From positions 1,103,563 through 1,118,056 of the forward strand of contig NZ_LT605203.1 of assembly GCF_900089495.1 (NCBI RefSeq): a DNA stretch of 14,494 nucleotides, written 5' to 3'. Position 1 is the first letter of the stretch. Each line of letters begins with the position of its first letter. The notes under the pieces were generated by a model. The model was given only the letters and a program-made list of their open reading frames with translations, had not been told where the DNA came from and made no database searches. This stretch comes from Thiomonas sp. X19 (GTDB lineage Bacteria > Pseudomonadota > Gammaproteobacteria > Burkholderiales > Burkholderiaceae_C). Below are positions 1 through 5,971 of the stretch, in pieces. A program made the translations under genes and the position numbers.

Positions 1-97
1 GCAGAGATCGGGAACAAGCCAAGACACCCAGGCCGGCGCAGCAATCATTGCACCGACCTGAACTCAGCTCGCAGCAGAGCATGACCGCCGCTGACAC

Positions 98-140
98 CCA
101 CGGCACGCGAGCTTGAAGACTTTTGCAGAGCCTGCCGTGG
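98..140. promoter_or_regulatory. Inverted repeat upstream of puuD, possible operator
   Basis: A perfect 8-bp inverted repeat, CCACGGCA at 98-105 and TGCCGTGG at 133-140, lies about 40 bp before the start of the urate oxidase gene. It could be the binding site of a repressor for purine catabolism or simply a hairpin in the leader. I see no convincing -35/-10 pair in 1-178, so the promoter is not placed. The rest of 1-178 holds no gene that I can support. Confidence 0.3.
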
Positions 141-178
141 CGAAAGTCGTTTTCATGTGATTGTTGGAAGGAACCATG

Positions 179-1381
179 ATGAACGACTTGCTCGCCACGC
201 TCACGCCCTACGCGATGAACTGGGCCGATCTGCTGTTGCGCTGGCTGCACGTGATCGCGGCCATCGCCTGGATCGGCTCGTCCTTTTACTTCGTCTGGCT
301 GGACAACAGCCTGGAGCCGCCCCAAGCCCCGGACCTCAAGGCCAAGGGCGTGGACGGCGAGTTGTGGGCGGTGCACGGCGGCGGCTTCTACAACCCGCAG
401 AAATACAGGGTGGCGCCCAAGGATCTGCCGCAGCATTTGCATTGGTTCTACTGGGAGAGCTACACCACCTGGCTGTCGGGCTTCGCCCTGCTGTCGGTGC
501 TCTACCTCTATCACGCCGGGATTTTCATCGTCGATCCGCATGTGTACGCCTGGTCGCAGCCGGTCTGGGCCGGGGCGGCGCTGCTGGGCTTTCTGGTGGT
601 CGGCTGGCTGGTCTACGACGGGATCTGCCGCCTGTTCGGTCAAGGCAGGAACGGTGACCGCACCGTCGGCATCCTGGTTGCGGTGTATATGGTGATCGCC
701 GCCTGGGCGGCCTGCCATCTGTTTGCCGGTCGCGTCGCCTTTCTTATCACCGGCGCCATGATGGCGACGATGATGAGCGCCAATGTGTTCTTCTGGATCA
801 TCCCCGGCCAGCGCCGCGTCGTCGCGGCGATGCGTGCCGGGCAGACACCCGACCCGATGGACGGCAAGCGCGGCAAACAGCGCAGCGTGCACAACACCTA
901 CTTCACCTTGCCGGTGGTGTTCGCCATGCTGTCGAACCACTACAGCTTCGTCTACGACGCGAAGAACAACTGGGTCGTGCTGGTGCTGATGATGCTGGCC
1001 GGCGCCCTCATCCGCCAGTTCTTCGTGCTCAAACACAAGGGCGCGTGGAAATGGCGGTACTGGGGCGTGGCGGTGGTCATCATCCTGGGGGTGGCCGTGG
1101 CGCTCGCGCCCAAGCCGCAACCCGCCCTGGCACAAGCCAGGCCGGTGAGTTTCGCCATGGTGCGGCACATCGTGCAGCAGCGCTGCCTGCTTTGCCACGC
1201 CGGTGCCGCCGCCAGCAAAGGCGTGCGGCTGGACTCGGCACGGGGCATCGTCAGCCACGCGCAGGACATCTACCAGCAGGTGGTCGTCACCCGCGCCATG
1301 CCGCTGAACAACGCCACGCAGATCACCGATCTGGAGCGCGCCGAGATCGGGCAATGGGTGAAGGATGGCGCCAAGCCCTGA
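179..1381 (+). CDS. puuD: Membrane urate oxidase (urate hydroxylase) with C-terminal cytochrome c domain, PuuD type
   Basis: A 400-residue integral membrane protein predicted to oxidise urate to 5-hydroxyisourate in the inner membrane, passing electrons through its own haem to the respiratory chain rather than to O2 directly as soluble uricases do. About eight hydrophobic helices fill residues 10-310 (the first contains RWLHVIAAIAWIG), matching the urate oxidase N-terminal domain. A cytochrome c domain follows, with the haem motif CLLCH at residues 336-340 and a likely axial Met at 374 (AMPLNN). The purine permease 51 bp downstream supports a purine role. ATG 179 is chosen because GGAAGGAA ends 5 bases before it; ATG 176 is the alternative. 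No soluble uricase or 5-hydroxyisourate hydrolase gene is in the window. Family assignment is strong; substrate follows from the family. Confidence 0.87.
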   Translation: MNDLLATLTPYAMNWADLLLRWLHVIAAIAWIGSSFYFVWLDNSLEPPQAPDLKAKGVDGELWAVHGGGFYNPQKYRVAPKDLPQHLHWFYWESYTTWLSGFALLSVLYLYHAGIFIVDPHVYAWSQPVWAGAALLGFLVVGWLVYDGICRLFGQGRNGDRTVGILVAVYMVIAAWAACHLFAGRVAFLITGAMMATMMSANVFFWIIPGQRRVVAAMRAGQTPDPMDGKRGKQRSVHNTYFTLPVVFAMLSNHYSFVYDAKNNWVVLVLMMLAGALIRQFFVLKHKGAWKWRYWGVAVVIILGVAVALAPKPQPALAQARPVSFAMVRHIVQQRCLLCHAGAAASKGVRLDSARGIVSHAQDIYQQVVVTRAMPLNNATQITDLERAEIGQWVKDGAKP

Positions 1382-1432
1382 CCGCGCCGGATTTCACACA
1401 GTCCGTCCGACAACGATTCCAAGGAGACAACG

Positions 1433-2842
1433 ATGGCTGAAGCATCCATTCAGTATCAGGCCCCAAGCGAGCCGCATCCGGTCGATGCGGTGCTGCCTGC
1501 GGGCAAGCTCGTCGCGCTGGGCATCCAGCATGTGCTGGTGATGTACGCCGGCGCGGTGGCCGTGCCGCTCATCATCGGTTCGGCGCTGAAGCTGCCGGCG
1601 GAGCAGATCGCGCTGCTGATCACGGCCGATCTGTTCATTTGCGGCATCACCAGCATCATCCAGTCCCTCGGCCTCACGCCCTGGTTCGGCATCCGCATGC
1701 CGGTGATGATGGGCATGACCTTCGCTGCGGTGACGCCGATGATCGCCATCGCCTCCGCACCCGGCATGGGTTTGCAGGACATCTTCGGCGCCATCATCGC
1801 CGCCGGCCTGTTCGGCATGCTGATCGTGCCCTTCGCCTGCCGGCTCATCAGCTTGTTCCCGCCGGTGGTCACGGGCTCGGTCATCACCATCATCGGCATC
1901 TCACTGATGCAGGTGGGCATCCAATGGGCCGTCGGCGGAGCCTGGCTCAAGCCCATGGTGCCCAACCCGGCTTACGCCTCGATGGAAAACCTCGGCATTG
2001 CGCTGTTCGTGCTGGTCGTCATCCTGTTCATCAGCAAGTACGGGCGCAACTTTCTGCAGAACATTTCGGTGCTCGTCGGGCTGGTGGTTGGAAGCGCCCT
2101 GGCGGCGGCACTCGGGCTGATGCACTTCAGCCAAGTGGCCAAGGCCGATATGTTCCACCTCGTCATACCCTTCCAGTTCGGCGCGCCCAAGTTCGCCATC
2201 GGCCCCATCGTCACCCTGTGCGTGGTGGAACTGGTCGTGTTCGTCGAATCGGCCGGCATGTTCTTCGCGCTGGGCGACATCGTCGGCCGCAAGGTGGGCC
2301 GCGCGGAGCTTGGCCGCGGCTTGCGGGTGGACGCGCTGGGAACCATCCTCGCGGGCATGTTCAACACCTTCCCGACCACCTCGTTTTCGCAGAATATCGG
2401 CCTGGTCGGCATGACCGGGGTGCGCAGCCGCTGGGTCACGGTCACTGGCGGCGTCATCATGGTTTTGCTTGGGCTCATCCCCAAGCTCGGCGCGCTGGTC
2501 GCGGCCATTCCGCAACCGGTGCTGGGGGGCACCGGCATCGCCATGTTCGGCATGGTCGCCGCCACCGGCATTCGCATCCTGAGCGAGGTGGACTACAAGA
2601 CCAACCGCAACAACCTGCTCATCGTTGCACTGGGCATCGGCTTTGGCATGATTCCGCTGGTGGCGCCCCAGTTCTTCATCCACTTTCCCAAGGTGCTGGA
2701 GCCCATGCTGCATAGCGGCATCGTGCTCACCGCCGTGGTGGCTTTCGCGCTCAACCTCTTCTTCAATGGCCTGGGCCGGCTGAACGCCGATGGCCTGCGC
2801 GAGCTTGAACACGCCGCCGAGGACGCCGCCGGGCCGCACTGA
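1433..2842 (+). CDS. NCS2 family purine permease (xanthine/urate:proton symporter)
   Basis: A 469-residue, very hydrophobic inner-membrane transporter of the nucleobase:cation symporter-2 family, which brings in xanthine, urate or related purines with protons. Residues known to matter in the E. coli xanthine permease XanQ are present: His33 in the first helix (IQHVLVMYAGAVAVPL), Glu272 (VFVESAG), Asp300 (RVDALG) and the family signature starting Gln320-Asn321 (QNIGLVGMTGVRSR). The start is fixed by AAGGAG at 1421-1426, 6 bases before ATG. It lies 51 bp behind puuD on the same strand with no terminator between them, and a strong terminator follows, so the two probably form one transcript. Context favours urate as substrate (UacT-like), but xanthine cannot be excluded. 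Confidence 0.9.
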   Translation: MAEASIQYQAPSEPHPVDAVLPAGKLVALGIQHVLVMYAGAVAVPLIIGSALKLPAEQIALLITADLFICGITSIIQSLGLTPWFGIRMPVMMGMTFAAVTPMIAIASAPGMGLQDIFGAIIAAGLFGMLIVPFACRLISLFPPVVTGSVITIIGISLMQVGIQWAVGGAWLKPMVPNPAYASMENLGIALFVLVVILFISKYGRNFLQNISVLVGLVVGSALAAALGLMHFSQVAKADMFHLVIPFQFGAPKFAIGPIVTLCVVELVVFVESAGMFFALGDIVGRKVGRAELGRGLRVDALGTILAGMFNTFPTTSFSQNIGLVGMTGVRSRWVTVTGGVIMVLLGLIPKLGALVAAIPQPVLGGTGIAMFGMVAATGIRILSEVDYKTNRNNLLIVALGIGFGMIPLVAPQFFIHFPKVLEPMLHSGIVLTAVVAFALNLFFNGLGRLNADGLRELEHAAEDAAGPH

Positions 2843-2866
2843 CCCTAGCCAAAAAATTGCAGGCTT

Positions 2867-2890
2867 GCCCCGCTCGATGCGGGGCTTTTT
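2867..2890 (+). terminator. Intrinsic terminator after the permease gene
   Basis: A perfect 7-bp GC-rich stem (GCCCCGC at 2867-2873, GCGGGGC at 2879-2885) with loop TCGAT is followed directly by five Ts. It begins 25 bp after the permease stop. A run of six As at 2851-2856 on the other side could also make it work for minus-strand transcription. Confidence 0.88.
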
Positions 2891-3037
2891 GATGCCACGT
2901 GGAACGCAGTGTTGAAATCGCACTCGACGATGAGCGCAGCATCGGCGTCCGAAAATTGGAATTTGAGCTTGAGTTCGGCTCCTGATGCCGGCTCTCCGGT
3001 GACGCGCATGCTCGTGCGCCTGATCGCTGTGCATGGG

Positions 3038-3067
3038 TTCAATGAGTATGCGTCTTAGGCGTATAGT
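3038..3067 (+). promoter_or_regulatory. Candidate promoter of the first toxin-antitoxin locus
   Basis: TATAGT at 3062-3067 matches a sigma70 -10 box at five of six positions. TTCAAT at 3038-3043 is a poor -35 box, 18 bp upstream. Between them GCGT is repeated (in ATGCGTC and AGGCGTA), a possible site for the antitoxin's HTH domain. The -10 box ends only 6 bases before the toxin ATG at 3074, so the mRNA would be leaderless or nearly so. Weak evidence from pattern only. Confidence 0.3.
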
Positions 3068-3073
3068 TCGCCC

Positions 3074-3384
3074 ATGTTCACGGTGATCGAGACCCTTTTG
3101 TTCCAGGAACAATGGCCGTTGTACCGGAGCGAGGAAGAGCGCGGCGAGTTTGCTGCTCACCTTCCCCAGCATCCGAACGCTGGTGACGTGGCGCCCGAAT
3201 CCGGCGGGATCCGCAAGATCCGCTGGCTCGTGCAGGTTCAGGAAAATCTGGCGGTGTGCGCGTCATCGATTTCACACGCACGGCCGAGGAGGAAGTGGTG
3301 CTTCCGACTCTCTATGCGAAGAGCAAGACCGACAACATCACCGGCGCCAAATTGAAGGGGATTGGCCATGCCCTCGAAAGCTAA
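3074..3384 (+). pseudogene. RelE/HigB-type toxin gene inactivated by a -1 frameshift
   Basis: The first frame from ATG 3074 encodes a typical RelE-superfamily toxin start (MFTVIETLLFQEQWPLY, then EEERGEFAAHL and GGIRKIRW). After the Trp codon at 3224-3226 the matching continuation is in the next frame from 3229: RAGSGKSGGVRVIDFTRTAE, then VLPTLYAKSKTDN, ending at TAA 3382-3384. One base appears lost next to 3226-3228; restoring it would give a single protein of about 104 residues. As written, the first frame runs on into unrelated sequence. The end overlaps the antitoxin start by 17 bp, the usual toxin-then-antitoxin order of this family. An assembly error or programmed slippage could also explain the break, though no slippery run is visible there. 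Confidence 0.72.
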
Positions 3385-3685
3385 ACCGCTCTTGGACGCG
3401 CAACTCGCAGCCCATGAGGCCACCCGTGACCTGGCTGCCGAACTGCTGGAATCAGTGCGCCAGATGAAGGCCGGGAAAACGCAGGTCGCGTACTCGCCCG
3501 CCGCCGAGGCGCGCCGACGCACGGGTTTGTCGCAATCCCAATTCGCCGCGCTGCTCGGCGTCTCAGTGCGTACCTTGCAGGGTTGGGAACAAGGCCGCAA
3601 GCAACCCAGCGGAGCGGCGCGCACCTTGCTGACGATTGCGCGCATGAACCCGAAAGCTCTCCTCGCCGTGGCTGAAAATGGATAG
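3368..3685 (+). CDS. HTH (XRE-type) antitoxin, HigA/NadS-like
   Basis: A 105-residue DNA-binding antitoxin expected to neutralise the RelE/HigB-like toxin and repress its own locus. A helical N-terminal part (residues 10-35, DLAAELLESVRQMKAG) precedes an XRE-type helix-turn-helix at about 48-80, including RRRTGLSQSQFAALLGVS and VRTLQGWEQGRKQPSG. ATG 3368 is chosen because GAAGGGGA lies just upstream; an in-frame TTG at 3362 is less likely. It overlaps the end of the broken toxin gene, so it is now probably an orphan antitoxin. If still made, it could protect the cell against related toxins or act only as a regulator. Confidence 0.78.
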   Translation: MPSKAKPLLDAQLAAHEATRDLAAELLESVRQMKAGKTQVAYSPAAEARRRTGLSQSQFAALLGVSVRTLQGWEQGRKQPSGAARTLLTIARMNPKALLAVAENG

Positions 3686-3879
3686 ATGGGATTGCATGGC
3701 GCAAGGTGTTTCGCTTTTGGGCTCGGCGCCAGCGGGTGCATGGATGGGGGAGATATAGATGACAGGATTCGTGTGCCACCGATGACCGTGAATCTGCAGA
3801 GTCATTGCTTTGGAAAGCCAGTTGTCATGCGGGTTGCAGACCTGCAGCATGCTTGCACGCCCCACTGGCCGTTGTGCTT
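3686..3879. other. Short stretch with no supported gene
   Basis: Between the antitoxin stop and the cassette junction I see no convincing gene. An open frame of 82 codons starts immediately after the antitoxin stop, but it has no ribosome binding site or recognisable domain. This would be the expected place for an integron attI site or a decayed cassette, but there is no trace of an integrase gene here on either strand. Confidence 0.4.
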
Positions 3880-3936
3880 ATCGCGTCGGATATCCTGGGA
3901 TGCCCGGTTTATCCGACGATCTACATTACGTTAGCC
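3880..3936 (+). other. Left cassette junction, degenerate attC-like (or attI-like) site
   Basis: The site ends in GTTAGCC at 3930-3936, close to the integron core GTTRRRY, with the recombination point after G3930. Before it is an imperfect hairpin: CGTCGGATA at 3884-3892 pairs with TATCCGACG at 3910-3918, and CCTGGG/GCCCGG extend it inward. The spacing from hairpin to core is like the two attC sites downstream. The left R'' box (RYYYAAC) is missing: the expected place holds ACTGGCC. It may be a decayed attC, or an attI. The first cassette gene starts only 20 bp after the core. Confidence 0.5.
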
Positions 3937-3955
3937 TGCCCATAGGACACTCCAT

Positions 3956-4450
3956 ATGAGCTTTGCAAGTTTCTGGGCAGACCTTCTTGCTACCGTAGCG
4001 GGTGGCGTCGTATTGGCCGTTCTCTTCTTCCTCGCTAAGGAAAGATTGTTTCCACTTCCGAAGTTAACCGGTCGTTGGTACTTAGAGCAGACAACTCAGA
4101 CCACTGCATACACACCCTATGCTGGGATGATACTGAGGTACGTGGTGATGCTCTGGCGTGAAGGCAATAGAATTGAGGGCACGGCAGAAAAAATATACGA
4201 AAACTCTTCAACTGGTGAGCGCACGTTCTCCGGAGAAAATCGCACGCGCGCAACGGTTACTGGCTACGTAGAAAAGAAGTATTTCGGGAAGGACAGGATT
4301 TATCTCCATGTGATTGAGGATGGTCATGGGCGCGAATCAACAACCTTTTACGAAATAACTGCGGACGGTGCAGATACCTTTCACGGCAAATTTTCATCAA
4401 TGGTCGCGGATCAGAATGGGACGGTAAAATGGCAATGCAAGCCATTCTGA
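3956..4450 (+). CDS. Membrane-anchored beta-rich protein of unknown function, cassette-borne
   Basis: I do not recognise a named family. The 164-residue product has one transmembrane helix at about residues 7-27 (LLATVAGGVVLAVLFFLA), then KER and a domain that looks all-beta: LTGRWYLEQTT (residues 37-47), RYVVMLWREGNRIEGT, ENRTRATVTGYVEKK, DRIYLHVIED, TTFYEITAD and TVKWQC. The GRW motif opening the first strand recalls the GxW of lipocalin-like barrels, and a membrane helix plus small barrel recalls the CBASS effector Cap15, but this is a resemblance of layout, not shown homology. AGGA at 3944-3947 sits 8 bases before the ATG. It overlaps the downstream glycosyltransferase gene by 22 bp, so the two products are very likely made together and act in or on the membrane together. 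Confidence 0.8.
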   Translation: MSFASFWADLLATVAGGVVLAVLFFLAKERLFPLPKLTGRWYLEQTTQTTAYTPYAGMILRYVVMLWREGNRIEGTAEKIYENSSTGERTFSGENRTRATVTGYVEKKYFGKDRIYLHVIEDGHGRESTTFYEITADGADTFHGKFSSMVADQNGTVKWQCKPF

Positions 4451-5103
4451 GAGTGGCCATACACATACTGGTATCACCATTGATCCTTGTTTCGCGCGTG
4501 ATGATCAGGCTCAGGCTGTGCGGGCTGAATGATGACCTACACCGGTGTCTGGCTGCTGTCGATACAGCACCATCAATTCCAAATCGCTTCGTAGTTACTC
4601 TGGTGACAGCGGAGGACCATCGGAGTTCGATTCATCCAGGCGTCGATCCCATTGCGGTGCTTCGCGTTCTACTGCTTTGGGTGCGAACTGGTCGAGTTCA
4701 AGGGGCCAGCACAATAGAGCAGCAACTGGTGCGGGTCGTTCTTGAGTGTTACGAAAAAACTTTGCGTCGTAAGTTACGTGAACAGTTGGTTGCCATCGCT
4801 CTTTCCAGCAAACGATCAAAAGCACAGATCGCCAAGGCCTACCTGGGCAACGCGTTTTATGGCTCAGGTCGATGTGGTCTGTCCGCATTGACTTGTGCTT
4901 GCAAACCAAACTTGGAAACAACGTCACAAGACAGCATTTCGTACATGGTGGCGAGGCTCAAGTATCCAGAGCCATTGTCTCCAACGACTGAATGGCATCA
5001 GAGAGTTAACAGCAGGGTGCAATACATCTTCGTTCGTCTAAAAAGATCGGCTAACCCATCATTCCACCGGACGCTGCGCGATAAAGCCGCGCAGCTCCGG
5101 TGA
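4429..5103 (+). CDS. Small stand-alone GT51 peptidoglycan glycosyltransferase (MtgA-like), cassette-borne
   Basis: A 224-residue protein with a complete-looking GT51 domain, the fold that polymerises lipid II into glycan strands on the outer side of the inner membrane. An N-terminal hydrophobic segment (about residues 5-28) would anchor it. Motif 1 is AEDHRSSIHPGVD with Glu62, the catalytic base position, though the usual aromatic before the His is Ser. Motif 2 is GASTIEQQL (92-100). Motif 3 is RKLRE with Glu118, the second catalytic Glu. Motif 4 is SKAQIAKAYLGNAFYG, where YLN is changed to YLG. There is no transpeptidase domain. Length is close to housekeeping MtgA, but location in an integron cassette and pairing with a membrane beta protein are not. 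The start codon overlaps the upstream gene by 22 bp (ATG 4435 also possible), and the stop lies inside the attC site. Confidence 0.85.
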   Translation: MAMQAILRVAIHILVSPLILVSRVMIRLRLCGLNDDLHRCLAAVDTAPSIPNRFVVTLVTAEDHRSSIHPGVDPIAVLRVLLLWVRTGRVQGASTIEQQLVRVVLECYEKTLRRKLREQLVAIALSSKRSKAQIAKAYLGNAFYGSGRCGLSALTCACKPNLETTSQDSISYMVARLKYPEPLSPTTEWHQRVNSRVQYIFVRLKRSANPSFHRTLRDKAAQLR

Positions 5104-5118
5104 ATTCAGACGTTCGGC
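5049..5118 (+). other. attC recombination site closing cassette A
   Basis: This 70-bp site has R'' GGCTAAC at 5049-5055 and R' GTTCGGC at 5112-5118, both one base from consensus. Between them is an imperfect hairpin: CACCGG (5065-5070) with CCGGTG (5097-5102), A5071 with T5096, and GCTGCGCG (5073-5080) with CGCGCAGC (5088-5095). C5072 is left unpaired, which on the bottom strand gives the extrahelical base expected of a folded attC. Unpaired spacers separate the boxes from the stem. The GT51 stop codon (5101-5103) falls inside the site. Confidence 0.82.
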
Positions 5119-5164
5119 CTCTCACACCGTGGACACTCGACCTCGCGTGTAGGATTGCATATCG

Positions 5165-5180
5165 GTATCCGATCGGATAC
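5165..5180. promoter_or_regulatory. Palindromic operator of the cassette B toxin-antitoxin pair
   Basis: GTATCCGATCGGATAC is a perfect 16-bp palindrome ending 10 bases before the toxin ATG. It is well placed to be bound by the HTH antitoxin for autorepression. It leaves little room for a ribosome binding site, and no strong Shine-Dalgarno is seen before the toxin start, which may keep toxin translation low. Confidence 0.65.
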
Positions 5181-5190
5181 GCTGTGACAT

Positions 5191-5490
5191 ATGAACACCT
5201 TTCTGCGCTCCGAGGAGTTTGATGCTTGGCTTTCCGACTTGAAAGACAGAGTAGGACGCGCCCGGATCGCCCATCGTATCCGGTCTGCCGAACAGGGCAA
5301 TTTCGGCGACTGCGAGCCAGTTGGCGAAGGGGTCTTCGAAATGCGTACCCACGTCGGACCCGGTTACCGGGCTTATTTCATCCGGCGCGGCGAGGTGGTC
5401 TATCTGCTTCTCTTGGGCGGCGACAAGTCCTCGCAGAAGCGCGACATCAAACGCGCCATCGAGATGGCGCGGACTTTGGACAAGGAGTGA
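5191..5490 (+). CDS. HigB-like (RelE/ParE superfamily) toxin, addiction module killer protein
   Basis: A 99-residue toxin of the addiction-module killer family related to RelE/HigB. Members typically act as ribosome-dependent mRNA endonucleases; that activity is taken from the family. Matching blocks are FDAWLSDLKDRVGRARIAHRI (residues 10-30), GEGVFEMRTHVGPGYRAYF and the C-terminal VYLLLLGGDKSSQKRDI. The frame is intact and of normal length. The antitoxin gene starts 3 bp after its stop, the toxin-first order usual for HigBA. The whole unit sits between two attC sites. It differs clearly from the broken toxin at 3074, so the two loci are not recent duplicates. Confidence 0.88.
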   Translation: MNTFLRSEEFDAWLSDLKDRVGRARIAHRIRSAEQGNFGDCEPVGEGVFEMRTHVGPGYRAYFIRRGEVVYLLLLGGDKSSQKRDIKRAIEMARTLDKE

Positions 5491-5493
5491 ACC

Positions 5494-5781
5494 ATGACCA
5501 AATTTGCCCCCTTCGATGCTGCCGACTACCTTGATAATGAGGAAACCATTGCGGAATATATAACTGCCGCACTGGAAGATCCCAACCCCGATGTGTTTCT
5601 AACCGCCGTGCGTGATGTGGCCCGCGCCCGAGGTATGACCCAACTCGCCGAAGACGCAGGAGTAGGGCGCGAGAGCCTTTACAAAGCACTTACGCCAGGC
5701 GCCAAGCCACGCTATGACACTATGCTTAAGCTGCTTCACGCCCTGGGAGTAAAACTTTCGGCTTCGCCCGTCCGCTCATGA
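5494..5781 (+). CDS. HigA-like HTH antitoxin, addiction module antidote protein
   Basis: A 95-residue partner of the upstream toxin. The N-terminal part (FDAADYLDNEETIAEYITAA) is typical of the antidote family. The C-terminal half is a helix-turn-helix of about residues 42-90, including GMTQLAEDAGVGRESLYKAL and then RYDTMLKLLHALGVKL. AAGGAG at 5480-5485, inside the toxin gene's end, gives a strong ribosome binding site 8 bases before the ATG; with the 3-bp gap this suggests coupled but higher antitoxin translation. It would bind the toxin and probably the palindrome at 5165-5180. Confidence 0.88.
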   Translation: MTKFAPFDAADYLDNEETIAEYITAALEDPNPDVFLTAVRDVARARGMTQLAEDAGVGRESLYKALTPGAKPRYDTMLKLLHALGVKLSASPVRS

Positions 5782-5806
5782 GTTTGTCCCGGTTCCACAT
5801 CGTGGG

Positions 5807-5876
5807 GCTCAACCCTACGTTCCGGGGGACGCTGCGCAATAAAGCCGCGCAGCACCCCTGAACTTGAACGTTACAC
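5807..5876 (+). other. attC recombination site closing cassette B
   Basis: A second 70-bp attC-like site with R'' GCTCAAC at 5807-5813, a full match to RYYYAAC, and R' GTTACAC at 5870-5876, one base off GTTRRRY. The stem pairs GCTGCGC (5831-5837) with GCGCAGC (5847-5853), then GGGG with CCCC (5855-5858) and TTC with GAA (5860-5862), with mismatches between. The core from 5829 matches the first attC at 25 of 26 positions. High likeness between attC sites is typical of arrays derived from one chromosomal integron. Confidence 0.82.
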
Positions 5877-5971
5877 AAACCACCTTTTTTGAGACGAATT
5901 GAATCGAGAAGCGCCGGTTTTAGGAATCAAGGACTTGGCGTTCTCGCTTGTGTTGTTCGATTGAACGTGCC

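Larger units (their letters stand above)
3931..5112 (+). mobile_element. Integron gene cassette A (membrane beta protein + GT51 enzyme)
   Basis: About 1.18 kb from the left core site to the recombination point in the first attC. It contains two overlapping genes reading toward the attC, the normal orientation for a cassette. The first ATG is 26 bases from the junction, leaving no room for an internal promoter, so expression would rely on transcription from outside. Sampled GC is about half (29 of 60 bases at 4081-4140) against 41 of 60 in the gcl gene, which points to foreign origin. Confidence 0.7.
5113..5870 (+). mobile_element. Integron gene cassette B (toxin-antitoxin)
   Basis: About 0.76 kb between the recombination points of the two attC sites, holding a HigB/HigA-like pair in the sense orientation. 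Unlike cassette A, it has a 79-bp leader with a perfect palindrome, so it probably carries its own promoter. Toxin-antitoxin cassettes are common in chromosomal integrons, where they are thought to stabilise the array against cassette loss. Confidence 0.75.

Noticed and set aside
2845..3042. Minus-strand frame of 65 codons between the permease and the toxin locus
   Set aside because: Its C-terminal part is encoded by the terminator hairpin and it has no known domain or visible ribosome binding site. It could be a gene remnant, but I cannot support it.
1901..3172. Minus-strand open frame of 423 codons spanning the permease end, the terminator and the toxin start
   Set aside because: Crosses a clear terminator and three unrelated regions; translation is charge-rich shadow sequence.
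3686..3934. Plus-strand frame of 82 codons right after the antitoxin
   Set aside because: No ribosome binding site, no family likeness, and its stop is only the TAG in the junction core GTTAGCC.
3700..3955. Possible integron integrase or attI next to the first cassette
   Set aside because: No tyrosine-recombinase motifs in any frame and too little space. The array is therefore described as integrase-less within this window.
3956..4450. Calling the beta-rich membrane protein a Cap15-type CBASS effector
   Set aside because: Only general layout is similar; it has one rather than two clear membrane helices, and no cyclic-nucleotide synthase gene is nearby.
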